Positions 1-8,984 of a stretch of 29,208 nt of DNA are shown here, one piece after another; positions within the stretch are counted from its first letter, which is position 1, and every line of letters begins with the position of its first letter. The stretch is taken from contig JH154188.1 of NCBI GenBank assembly GCA_000226015.1, positions 66,362 through 95,569 of the forward strand. The letters run 5' to 3'. The DNA is from Mnemiopsis leidyi. Lineage: Eukaryota > Ctenophora > Tentaculata > Lobata > Bolinopsidae. Below the pieces are notes generated by a model, which worked only from the letters and a program-made list of their open reading frames with translations, was not told where the DNA came from and made no database searches. The translations under genes were made by a program, and so were the position numbers.

Positions 1-120
1 AAAGTCAAAATAAACTACATCAGTACTGACTGTCTTTACGTCATTAACTGAGAGAACAATGCCGTCTAAAAAGCCGACCATGTTAGTTGTGCAAGACTTT
101 TGACTAAAATTTTGATTAAC

Positions 121-156
121 ATTTGATTAACATAGCAAATTTGATTAACATAGCAA
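121..156 (+). repeat. 18-bp perfect tandem duplication
   Basis: Two exact copies of an 18-base unit, ATTTGATTAACATAGCAA, lie side by side. A partial third copy (TTTGATTAAC) lies immediately before, at 111-120. Confidence 0.9.
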
Positions 157-1241
157 ACTGTCATAAAACAGTGGACAGTTACCAATAAGCTATTATAAGC
201 TAATATTCGTGCGATAAGCCGCATCAAGAAATGTAGAGTTTTTGTTATAAAATATTCAGATTGAGGTAGAGAATAACACAATTGACTAACGGCAATACGT
301 GACCTATGGGCTGTGGCATCACAGAAACATAATAAACTACATTCAATCTACATTCAATCAATATGCATAATACAAATGTTTATGCCGATATTGAGATATT
401 CAATACTCAGATTTTGCCCGAAGAAAATTTGCTTAACAAAATAATTATTGTTGTTGTTATAAAACCCCACGGTAATGTACCAAAATTTAATTATTAGTAA
501 TGATGGAATTATAATTAGATTTTATAAGGGTAAAAGCCAACAATCTGACTTGATCTACCCATACAGCACCAGAAGCCTCATTGAATTAATTATCTAAACA
601 TTCGATGTAAAGATGTGTAAAATTTTATCCATTTTCGAAAGCGGCATCATGATTCAATTGAGTATCAACGGGAAAGCAAAAGGAGTAAACCCAGGATAGA
701 TTGCAGCATATCTTGTAATTTCATAATCCTGTAATCTGAACTCAGTTATAACTTATAACAAAAGCTTAGGGATGAGAGTTTGAAAATAAAGTTTCGATAT
801 TTTTAACAAAAAAGATTTGAGTTTGGAAGAGGATGAATTTTGGGGGGCATACCTGTATTCAAGTTATTACCAAAGGAACAAAAAATTTGATGCCTAAAAA
901 AATTCTCCTACATTCAAAACGAAGACGAAAATTTTCGATATTAAATATTGTATCAAAGGAATTTTGCGTGGACTAAATATTTGGAAGAATGCATGCTTCT
1001 CTTTTCTACCAAATTACTCCAAAAATTCAAACAAAAATAACTCGAGAAATCACCAACGTATTTTGTGGATGCATAAGGAAGATATATGTAATTGTTTTTT
1101 ATGTGAGAAAAAATTCATTGAGTGCGATTGACAAATTTTTACGACCAATTTTTTTGGAAAATCGATGAATATCGTCACTATTAAAGAGACACCTACTCGC
1201 ATTTCCACTAATTAACAAAGATGCAATAAATGTACGTTTTA

Positions 1242-1277
1242 CACGTGATATTGTGCACTTTAGCACGTGATATTGTG
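1242..1277 (+). repeat. Two 14-bp copies carrying a CACGTG box
   Basis: CACGTGATATTGTG occurs at 1242-1255 and again at 1264-1277, a period of 22 bases. The pair sits in the presumed intron just after the last mannosidase exon seen. Confidence 0.85.
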
Positions 1278-1286
1278 AGTTCTCAC

Positions 1287-1359
1287 CCCAGGACTGCCTC
1301 CATCTGAAATCCAAGTTGCGAGTCTCGGCCAGATGGTTCTTCACTGAATAGTGTACTCT
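1287..1359 (-). CDS. Mannosidase exon 8 (last seen)
   Basis: A 73-base exon reading RVHYSVKNHLAETRNL, then DFRWRQSW, with acceptor TGTTTCAG and donor GTGAGA, leaving in phase 1. It matches the MLIQRVHY..KK.......FFWRQ.W block of mannosidase II. The following exon is not in the window. Confidence 0.92.
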
Positions 1360-4300
1360 CTGAAACAGTGTGGTAACCATGGTAACACGTGATGCTACAC
1401 GTGCAGTGAGAAATAGAACGTGTAAATAGAACACCAAGTGTACAATAAAGTGTCTGAATGGAAGTTTTTTTGTTATAAAGTCGTGCACCTGTTCTTCAAT
1501 CAAGTTAAAATCAAGTTTAGCAAGTCGGTTGTCAATGCTACTTCTTTTATCTACGTGTTCTAAACACATTTATACACTGAAATTCTTGTATCGCGCATTT
1601 CGATAAACTTAATACAAGAAACTAAGGAAATTACCTGGATGTGCATTCCTGTAAGGCCAAACAGTTTGTTCACGTGACTCATCATAGGAGACAAACCGAA
1701 CGGATCAATCGCCCAACCTGACTTCGGTATCGCTTCTGAAATTTCCAGCCGGTTATAAACCAATCTGGTAAGTAAGTCTGGAATTTTCTAACCCACAACT
1801 CAAGATAATAACTCTAACGAAGGAGAAAGATGCTCCATGCAAGTGGAAGGACTGGCCGGGAGACAATACCAGGGATGTTCTTTTTTAACCAGTCATGTCC
1901 ATCCAGCATCTCGTTAAACATGGCGAAATAATGCGTGTTAGCCTCGTCAGTCTGGACCCATCCTCCCTGCACAAACTCGAACCTCCCTTCTCGGGCAAGC
2001 CTGATATGTCAGGATATCAAAACGTACACAAGATCATTTGTGTGAGAATATTTTTCTGTGAAAAGTTTTCGATGGAGCAAAGAGATTTTCTGAAGAAGCA
2101 CTAACATTCTCATGTCCTCTCGGATATCAGCCTCCTGCTCTTCCCACCACAGTTTGAAGAATGAAACCTGAACAGCGGGAGAGATTAGGAGATTATTCAC
2201 TTGAAAAAAAGCATGTTTTCAGTAAAGCAGTAAAGTATATCTATAGTGAAGCAAATTGAAACACACCTCCGCATAAATGTATTTGAAATCAGGGTGCTCC
2301 ATGGCAAATATGTACAGCCACGACAGAATGTATCTGACTTTATTCTCGTAATACTTTGTATAGGTCTCCAACCAACCTGCGGAAAATTGTTGTTCTCAGT
2401 AAAAAAGAAGAAATTCAAAATTTTAAAACGAAATTTGAGGTTGGTGTTATCGGTAAAAGCACATCACTTTAGGAGATGATAAACATCTGATGAAATAAAC
2501 GGTTACAAAACGCCTAGAACAGCCAACACCTTGACAAGAACGAAACAGAATGTCAGAATTTGTAAAGACACACTTACCAGGGTCACAATGAGAATGTGGA
2601 ATTAGAAAAACTCTCAAACTCTCGGAGTTTGGCAATGGCTTCAGATCTGGAAACGAGCTTTCGTTGTGACCTGCGATTGAAGTGACTAAAGCGTTTAAGT
2701 AAAGTGATCCAGCATGGGGCCCGGGTTGATCCTTTTTTGATGTGAGGAAAACTACTCGTAAAAACTTTCTCGAAACAAGGATTGCGCCCGCATAGTTGGT
2801 CTCAGGCGGACGCTACAATTCTATCTCTCAAATTGCAAAGTCAAAGAAGCTTCTTTGATCTGCCGTCTGCTAGAAGCAGATATACCGTAAATACAATTTC
2901 TGCCGCAAATACCGCTAATGGAATTCCACGGCCGCTTCAGTGAAAATATCGGCCGTAAAACAATTTTATTTAAACTTGTGTGGCAATACCGGCGGCTATG
3001 TAGATATGTACTGGTTTTCGGTTGAGAAAACTTTAAACTCGTAACGTGAAATTTAAGCTATTAAAAACGGCGGACTTACATGATTTTGACGGCAGAGTTA
3101 AAATAGTTTGACTTGGTTTATTTTTCGATTAAGTTTGGCTGGAAGTTTCAGTGTTTTTAACTTGCAGTAAACTCAGCTTGCAGTGACTGATAACCGGCTC
3201 TCGCTGCTTATATTAATTTTTCCCGAACATTCGAACGCTAAGATGTTTGATGTTAGCCTTAACACGATAACTATAACATATGGTTAAATTTAACGCTGTG
3301 GAATTCGGGCTTCGTCATTTTGTGCATCACGTAATCTATTACCGTGTTATCGCAAAATAAATGATAGCTCTTAAACTAAACACCATAGATAAGTCAAATG
3401 AACATTATTGAATATTAAATGGACAATATATTTCGGAGTAATACTCTGATCTTGATACGTATGCCGCGCAACGTTAATAAACTCGCAAATATACAGTAAG
3501 CTGTAGAATAACTTTGCAGAGGCAATTTATAAAACATGCATCGTCGTCATGGTAACGGTGGCCCATATTATGCGTTAAATTGCTTTGTGGCACCGGACAC
3601 CGCCATCTACCTACCCAGCTACTACCCTGTCCCAACATCCGACCACTTTAAACCATATACTTTAATTTTGCCTTCGGCAAAAAATATTAGAGATGGAATT
3701 TAAAATATCTATTATTACTAAGAATACCTCCATGGTCAAGATGAAAGTCCAAATCTTCGACTAGAGATGAAATCTGAAAAACAAAGTGATTGCTAACAAA
3801 CACCAATAAACTAAGTCCGATCCTGATGAAAAATTTAAAAGCTTCAGCTCAATACTTCATCATGACAAATAACTCTTTATGAAAACCCTTTAATTTTACA
3901 TACAGAATGAATAGCTTGGATAGATAATTGATTTGGAAGCAGACCCGTTACTCAACCCCAGATACGAAATGATCAAGGTCATTTCGCAAATAAACCCCTA
4001 TTGATATAACAACCTTGACTTCTAGCTCAGATTACCAAAGGCAGCGGTAAATCGGAATTTTACAGTACATTAATCTACTATAGTTTTAATATTGATTCGT
4101 GGATTTGGTCACGAAAATTGTTTGTTGATAGGTGATACCTACATCTCTTTTTTTCAATTACAATAAAAGAGCGACTTTAACTTGAGTTTTACGAGATACC
4201 AGCATATTGATAAGTGGCCAGATAATCCTAAACATCGATTAATCACACCTGTATGTCCGCTTTGTTGTAAGATGCTGGTTTAATGTCCATACATGTAACC

Positions 4301-5174
4301 GAAGCTTTTCTTTTTGAAGAATCTGATTTCTGTAAATGGGTATTTGAAAGAGCAGTGGAAGTAATCTAAAAACCTAAAGTCCATATTTCGTTTATTGCCT
4401 CAAATTTGCTGTCTCAAGGACTACATGATTTAACAAAACGCTAATGAAAGCTTACAGGTCGATTTAGGCGCGGAAGTTTTATATAATCTGATGTGTGTAG
4501 GTTTTCCATGTGAACTTGTTCAATATCCTGAAAACGAAAAGTGGGAACTATGTTTAATGTTGGGTAGATTGGTAGCTAAAAATGTTGTAATCATGGAAGC
4601 TACATCGTTCTTTTCTTCCACATTAATCTAGAATATACTATGGTTCGAAGTGGTTTGATTATGTGATGGTAAGCATAATGATAAGGGAAGTATATGCCAT
4701 ATGGTATCTAATGTAACATAACGCTTGCGAACTTCTTCATTATGACATATAGCAAAACAGTGTGTGAGCCAAATGAAAAGTTAGCAATTTAAAGTAAAAG
4801 GTTAAGGGGAATCAAAAGGTGGAGCCCAAAAGCCCAATTAATCTTTACAATTGCAGAGCAAAAAGATACTGATAGCACTGTGTCTTTTCTGGATCAAGGC
4901 ACGCTTTGTATCTTCGGTATGATAATGGAACACTGCTTTCACTTCACTATGTTAAATTGCTGGTGACATAGGATGGGAAATAAGCAAGATTTGTGAGCAA
5001 TACGCAATTGTGATTGTTCAAACAATAATATATTTTAAGTATGTATGTAAATTTAACCTTTGTAAGAGTTGGAAATTTAACCTGTGATCGATAATGGACA
5101 GTCATCACAAATATCGTAGAACATATGATCAGCAAGCTAAGCCATTTCCCACATGTCCGCCTCATTGCTATCAT
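1287..5174 (-). CDS. Alpha-mannosidase II-like GH38 enzyme, 5' part (8 exons)
   Basis: Eight exons on the minus strand join in phase to about 236 codons of a glycoside hydrolase family 38 enzyme. In order: exon 1 5082-5174, exon 2 3728-3773, exon 3 2578-2670, exon 4 2267-2376, exon 5 2106-2167, exon 6 1870-2000, exon 7 1635-1735, exon 8 1287-1359. The family trims mannose from N-glycans. The N-terminus has a short basic tail and one hydrophobic segment (WLSLLIICSTIFVMTV), a type II anchor as expected for the Golgi enzyme. Exon 3 has PHSHCDPG, with the His and Asp that bind zinc in the family. Exon 6 has GGWV..DEAN. Exon 7 has SGWAIDPFG, whose Asp is the nucleophile. Exon 8 has the IQRVHYSVK and FRWRQSW blocks. 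HSHCDPGW favours the MAN2A group over lysosomal enzymes (HTHDDVGW). The rest of the roughly 1,100-residue enzyme lies outside the window. Introns are 1308, 1057, 201, 99, 105, 134 and 275 bp. Confidence 0.93.
1373..1386 (+). promoter_or_regulatory. X-box-like (RFX) site
   Basis: GTAACC-AT-GGTAAC fits the RFX X-box consensus GTNRCC-N0-3-RGYAAC exactly. It lies in mannosidase intron 7, just upstream of the exon 8 acceptor, so it may be a chance match. Confidence 0.3.
1635..1735 (-). CDS. Mannosidase exon 7: catalytic nucleophile motif
   Basis: A 101-base exon reading AIPKSGWAIDPFGLSPMM and then SHVNKLFGLTGMHIQ. The Asp of AIDPFG is the GH38 nucleophile and a zinc ligand. The residue after DPFG is Leu, where the family usually has His (DPFGHS). 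A TCACGTGA sequence at 1670-1677 falls inside the coding sequence. Confidence 0.93.
1870..2000 (-). CDS. Mannosidase exon 6: GGWV..DEAN block
   Basis: A 131-base exon reading LAREGRFEFVQGGWV, then QTDEANTHYFAMFNEMLDG and HDWLKKNIP. The family pattern is G.LE.V.GGWV..DEA..HY......L..G..WL. The donor is GTATTG, and the phase-1 join to exon 7 gives KKNIPEAIPKSGWAIDPFG. Confidence 0.93.
2106..2167 (-). CDS. Mannosidase exon 5
   Basis: A 62-base exon beginning VSFFKLWWEEQEADIRED. The SFF..WW block follows the zinc-site region in GH38 enzymes. I place the donor at GTTAGT, inside an apparently open frame. This restores phase with exon 6 and gives DMRM-LAREGR, one residue shorter than the human alignment as I recall it. 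Reading on past the donor gives non-conserved sequence. Confidence 0.88.
2267..2376 (-). CDS. Mannosidase exon 4
   Basis: A 110-base exon giving WLETYTKYYENKVRYIL, then a short linker and FKYIYAE. This matches the GH38 pattern W..T...YY...V..IL......RKFIYAE. The donor is GTGTGT, weaker than the others, but the phase-0 join to exon 5 recreates the family's IYAE-SFF block. Confidence 0.92.
2578..2670 (-). CDS. Mannosidase exon 3: zinc-site motif HSHCDPG
   Basis: A 93-base exon with acceptor ATCGCAG and donor GTAAGT. It reads HNESSFPDLKPLPNS, then ESLRVFLIPHSHCDPG. LRVFLIPHSHCDPGW (Trp from the next exon) is the start of the GH38 catalytic domain. The second His and the Asp are zinc ligands in known family structures. 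Confidence 0.93.
2768..2975 (+). repeat. Dispersed repeat, copy A (in mannosidase intron 2)
   Basis: The segment 2775-2840 matches 6086-6150 at roughly 80% by eye, sharing ATTGCGCCCGC.TAGTTGG, CTCAGG.GGA.GCTA and TCTC..AATT. A second shared patch (GCAAA.ACCG, GGAATT, AAATCGGCC) lies near 2905-2957 and 6332-6400 in the same order. It is a degraded interspersed element, and I do not recognise the family. It also holds an 18-bp perfect palindrome centred on AAGCTT at 2841-2858 and a 6-bp hairpin at 2866-2880. Confidence 0.6.
2841..2858. repeat. 18-bp perfect palindrome
   Basis: The arms TCAAAGAAG and CTTCTTTGA meet with no spacer. It lies inside dispersed repeat copy A and has no counterpart in copy B. 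Confidence 0.85.
3728..3773 (-). CDS. Mannosidase exon 2: stem region
   Basis: A 46-base exon lies between a TTTTTCAG acceptor and a GTATTC donor and reads ISSLVEDLDFHLDHG. It enters in phase 0 and leaves in phase 1, exactly what exons 1 and 3 require. It would encode part of the stem between the membrane anchor and the catalytic domain. It is supported by phase and splice sites, not by sequence conservation. Confidence 0.7.
5082..5174 (-). CDS. Mannosidase exon 1: type II signal anchor
   Basis: This is the first coding exon, 31 codons in phase 0, ending CAG before a GTTAAA donor. Two in-frame ATGs (first bases at 5174 and 5165) give MIAMRRTCGKW or MRRTCGKW; I chose the upstream one only because it is longer. 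A basic stretch (RRTCGK) precedes about 16 hydrophobic residues, which is typical of a Golgi signal anchor. No 5' UTR exon can be identified. Confidence 0.75.
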
Positions 5175-5513
5175 CCCCTACTTTGCATAGTCTTGTTAGT
5201 TATTAACGAAAAAGAATACATTGCATTATTGAGAAAGATTCAACAAAATCAACATCATTCAATCAACATTTTCAGGACATTTTTGGCCTTTGGAGATGTG
5301 GGTTACAAGATGTACCCAAAGGATTTCAAAATCGTAATCAAAAAACTTATCAAGGGAAATCTCAGCCTAATCGTTTCACTACATAAACATATCATCAGGC
5401 TAGTGCAGGAACATGCAGCATTCAAATTTTTGTTAAGCAGCCCCAAAATCAGATTACAAACAGCATCCCTATTAGTGAATTTGGAACCCACAATTTCGAA
5501 TTATTGCACATAG
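5094..5513 (+). other. Open frame of 139 codons, possible relic of a mobile element
   Basis: The frame runs ATG to TAG and overlaps mannosidase exon 1 antisense at its 5' end, so a real start, if any, is later. From about residue 40 the composition looks protein-like, with LLRKIQQNQ, then KKLIKGNLSL, HKHIIRLVQEH and SSPKIRLQTASLLV. The arrangement of Leu-x-x-Gly-Asn-x-x-Leu followed by a basic stretch and a closing Leu-Leu-Val loosely recalls a small basic protein found in Polinton-type elements of aquatic animals. That is a pattern impression only, and chance remains possible. No other element genes are nearby. Confidence 0.22.
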
Positions 5514-5904
5514 ATGGGTGCCAGAGGCTCTTAAAAATGAGCCTTAAGTCTTAATGTGTAATTTAAGGCAATTCACAAAATAACACCAATGAATTTTTAA
5601 GTGTCGAGTTTGAAGTTTCATAACCTACTGTCGCAGCCACCTCATGCATTTCTGCCCTGGCCTGATTTTTGAAGAAAATCTAGAGGCGCATCGCCCGTTA
5701 AGTGTGGAGTGGGTAGGTCGACTATTAGACCTAGCATGCTTGTTTTTATGTAGTCATGCTATTAATATGTCGTGTTCAAAGGTTTTATGGCGTAATTTGA
5801 ACGTGGTAACAGTGTGGACTGTTTGAATGTGCATAGTTTGCAAATGCAATTATGTATAAAAAAGTTGCGCTGGGAAAGTGGACTAACCGATCCCAAGTTA
5901 GTAA

Positions 5905-5977
5905 CCAATTGTCTAATGGTTAGGTGCTCATAATTCAATAGCCAATTGTAATCGTCTATAGGTTAAGTGCACCAAAG
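5905..5977 (+). repeat. Degenerate 37-bp tandem pair
   Basis: Two units begin CCAATTGT (5905 and 5942), and each contains TA.GGTTA.GTGC. They look like an old duplication. The TCTAATGGTTAGG stretch resembles a tRNA A box, but I cannot fold a tRNA here. Confidence 0.45.
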
Positions 5978-5994
5978 CCCTTTGGTCCAAAGGG
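5978..5994. repeat. 8-bp perfect hairpin
   Basis: CCCTTTGG and CCAAAGGG are separated by a single T. Confidence 0.85.
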
Positions 5995-6082
5995 TTCACC
6001 TTCATTTCCAAGCCATAATAACTCCAGAAGTATGTCAAATGTTTACAAAACATTCGATGGGGGTTCACAAAAAAAGATCTTA

Positions 6083-6400
6083 TTTGAACAAGAATTGCGC
6101 CCGCTTAGTTGGGACTCAGGTGGATGCTAGATTTTCATCTCTCCAATTCTACACCAACTACTATGTGGATATAACTTTAAGATCAACCGTGTGCCATGCC
6201 AAAAGCAATTTTGACTGTGTTGAAGATAGTAGATACTGGAATCATATTCGTCTTGTCGCAGTTATACCCGAAAAATATTGCAACTGAAAGACCGCCAGAC
6301 TGTGTAAAAACTGTAATCTCGTCAATATCAGTCGCAAACACCGTTTGAGGAATTATGAGGGGCAGGCGGCTACGGTGATGAAATCGGCCATTACGTAAGA
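6083..6400 (+). repeat. Dispersed repeat, copy B
   Basis: This is the second copy of the element described at 2768-2975, in the same orientation, with about 100 bases of extra sequence between the two conserved patches. It is intergenic. The frames that cross it are not conserved between copies, so the repeat is probably non-coding. Confidence 0.6.
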
Positions 6401-6516
6401 AAGTAACATGAACCAAAGGCAAAGGAATGATATAATTGTGCAGACAAATTGGCGCGGGACTCGTGCAAAGATTTAGTGCACGTTCAATTCTGCACATGGG
6501 CCAGTGGGGTAACAAA

Positions 6517-6557
6517 CCCCCTTCCCCCCTCCCCCCGCTAACCCCGCTAGCGGGGGG
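6517..6557 (-). other. Four C tracts (G4 motif on minus strand) fused to hairpins
   Basis: C runs of 5, 6, 6 and 4 at 6517-6521, 6524-6529, 6531-6536 and 6542-6545 have loops of 2, 1 and 5, which fits a G-quadruplex on the minus strand. The last run also belongs to a 14-bp perfect palindrome, CCCCGC-TA-GCGGGG (6542-6555). The third run can instead pair through a 10-bp perfect stem (6531-6540 with 6548-6557). The structures compete with each other. Confidence 0.7.
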
Positions 6558-7224
6558 CGGCACAGTGCCCCCCTACACACGATCTAGCCACTCCGAAGTA
6601 GCTGAATCAGTGGCGTTGTAGCAGTAAAAAGGCGTACCTAGTACCTAAGTGGCGCCCCTGCTTACTTTGAGATATTTGAGATACTATTTTCCAGAAATCT
6701 AAATAAATAGTAAAGTTATTAAACAAAACACGCGATTTTGCTAGTCACGCAGTTAATCTTGCAAAATTGTCCTACATAAAACAAAAGGGTAACAATAAAA
6801 CAAAAGCGTAACTTTATTTCATGCAGTACAATCAATCAATATCAATATAAAATGCTTACCTAAAGTACAGGTCAGGGGCCCTTTTCTGACCCCAATGCTG
6901 AATGCTGATTAGCGGTTTTTGCAGAGGCCAGAGGGTGCAGCAGTTTGGAAAGTTAATGGATGACATGACTATAAGGATTTTTCGGCAATAAGGCAAAACC
7001 TTGAGCTCGGGAAGCACAAATTAATAAATCAATATCCCATATATAAACCAAATATTTATCCTAAATTTCAGCAATTGACCCTAGCAATCGACAAAGAAAT
7101 GAAAACTTTACAATTAAATTACAATGTTGGTGCTAAATCGGCTTTAAAATCTATTTTTTGATAAAGATATTAATCGATATTGAGCTTATCTTACTTTCCC
7201 TTAACTATGAGCTTAAGGGCCTGG
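6558..7224. other. Intergenic, nothing recognised
   Basis: AT-rich sequence with no gene, RNA or repeat that I can support. Confidence 0.5.
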
Positions 7225-7461
7225 CTAGGCCCAGACGACCTGAGCGCTGTGGAGGATTTCAGATTTGTCTTCATAAGGATTAAAGTAAGACATTTCTAGT
7301 GTGTGAGGGATGCTTAGATGGGTGGGAGAGTTGAGGGGGAAGGTTCCCAGTTGTTGTGTGTTGTGGGGCATCCATTCTTTTGGTCTCCCTGGAACTGCAC
7401 TGAAATTTTCTGGGTTACTAGCAGGATTTTTCAATTTTTGCTTAACAATTGATATTGGCAT
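7225..7461 (-). other. Open frame of 78 codons, protein-like, unrecognised
   Basis: The minus-strand frame reads NPENFSAVPGRPKEWMPH, then NSPTHLSIPHTLEMSYFN and PYEDKSEILHSAQVVW before a stop. Composition (Pro, Ser, Tyr, acidic and basic residues mixed, few Cys) looks more like coding sequence than the surroundings. A TTTCAG inside it could be an acceptor. I cannot name a family. It could be an exon of an unknown gene, a pseudogene piece or chance. Confidence 0.18.
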
Positions 7462-7517
7462 GGATAGGTCTGAGAATTTGTAGGAACCTCAACGGGCGAT
7501 CATGCGCGTCAGAAATG

Positions 7518-7564
7518 CGTGACAGCGCGTACGCGCTGTCACGTGAGTACGCGCTGTCACGTGA
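7518..7564. repeat. 26-bp perfect palindrome running into an 18-bp tandem duplication
   Basis: CGTGACAGCGCGT and its reverse complement meet at 7530/7531 (7518-7543). The right arm is the start of an 18-base unit, GTACGCGCTGTCACGTGA, present twice without mismatch (7529-7546 and 7547-7564). Each unit ends in TCACGTGA. The patch is much richer in GC and CpG than the flanks. Confidence 0.9.
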
Positions 7565-8984
7565 TGGCCGCGACAGTAGGTTATCAACCTACAATAGGAA
7601 CCCGGTTTCATTATGTTGTTCTCATTTGCTGCACGTTGCATAGCCCTGCTGCCGCGAAGCGCGCGGCGGCGTGGAAGCAAAACAATTTCTCATTGGGTGT
7701 ACACTTTTCAATTAAGATCTTTTTGATGATTCTGCTCCAAAGGTAGGAGCCATTGTATATAAAGTTAAGTTTGATTTGCTTGAGATTGTGATTTGGTATC
7801 CTAAGTATTTGGCAGGAGCTTTTACATTCTATGGCTTAATGATCAAAGAGTTGTGCCAACGAAATTGGCTTTCTTTCCTTAAAATCTTAAATAGCTTTGT
7901 AGGTTGACGCGCATCGCCCGTTGAGACGTTGCCTGACCTGCTGCCGCGTTAAAAAAATTTGATTTGAAAATTTAAAATGGGCCGCAACGCAAGGCAAAGA
8001 CGCGCAGCTTCAAGTTACTACGCTTACTGCTGGAGGCGTCTCCGCAGCTAAATAACTGCACCTTTGGTTGTGTGCGCGACGCGGACGCGCGCAAAGAGGC
8101 TTTGGTTAAAGCAGGATCATGTCGTCAAAACTCAATGAATGAAAGGCTCGTTCGCCCTCTTCACTCTACCCTTTTCAAATCATTAAAAATATACTCACTA
8201 CTGATGTGCCAACGAAACGTTCAACTTTGAGCTACGAGAGCCATGTACAGTCGCTACAACTTTGATAAGAATTAATAACATCCCACTGGTTGCTGGCGTT
8301 TATACCGTTGGATGTCACTGGTATGTACATCCCTGATCTCATTTGAATTTATTTATCCAGTATTTATATTAAGCAAATTACATAAGTAGTTTTGTATAAG
8401 CAGCTTTTTTAAATGAATATTATTTGATTAGTTTTACATTGTGATGCAAATTATTATTATTTCACTTACCATAATGTTATGAAGTTTTATCCGGTAGGTT
8501 GCTGGTTGAGGCAAAAGTTTTCCCGCGGTGTTATCCATATAAGCCTTTTTGTCACAAGATTGATGGTTTGCAATTAATTGAAGCCAACGAAGTTATCTTT
8601 TGTTTCCATATTGGCCTAACTCTCTGTATTTCAACAATGGTATGTAACTGACATTTTTGTTTTCTTGGCATGTTGTTTTCTTGACAAGCTTCCCGGTGTG
8701 CCGTCTTAAACATCAGCTTGAATATACAACGTATTTTTACCCTCAGCTGCTTAATTTTCTCACGAATAAGCTTTAGATCAATCTATCTTTTAAGGATGCT
8801 AAAATGTTGAATCCATCATATTAATGCAGAGTTATCAGAGAATCGTATAATCGAGAGGCTCTAGTCCATACTGTCAACCACTTATGATAAGTCATCTGCC
8901 ATCACGTGATCGTAATATATGAAATTCTAAAGTTTTGTATGCTTTTATTGATGATAAGTAAAAGTTTGTTTCATCTGTGTGCTT
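7565..8984. other. Intergenic; GC/CpG-rich patches then AT-rich sequence
   Basis: GC-rich islands near 7650-7670 (GCGCGCGGCGGCG) and 7905-8095 contain several GCGCG steps; CGCATCGCCCGTT occurs at about 5690 and again at about 7910. The remainder is AT-rich. A TCACGTGA lies at 8902-8909. No gene is recognised. Confidence 0.45.

Larger units (their letters stand above)
1..1286. other. Left flank, no exon recognised
   Basis: This stretch lies downstream of the last mannosidase exon seen. It is AT-rich and I find no continuation of the GH38 domain in it on the minus strand; the family's next block, a His-Met-Met-Pro followed by a Cys-Gly-Pro stretch, is absent. It is most simply the start of the next intron. 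It holds two short tandem repeats, listed separately. Longer open frames here do not look like coding sequence. Confidence 0.5.
5514..6082. other. Intergenic, short repeats only
   Basis: No gene is seen. It holds a 6-bp stem-loop (AGGCTC / GAGCCT, 5525-5544), the degenerate 37-bp tandem at 5905-5977 and the hairpin at 5978-5994. Confidence 0.5.

Noticed and set aside
601..720. Minus-strand IMMPLSK as the next mannosidase exon (family HMMPF)
   Set aside because: A stop lies just before it, there is no acceptor, and the following residues do not match the family.
1099..1569. A single 156-codon minus-strand gene
   Set aside because: Only 1287-1359 is coding (mannosidase exon 8). The rest of the frame is intron and has no family similarity.
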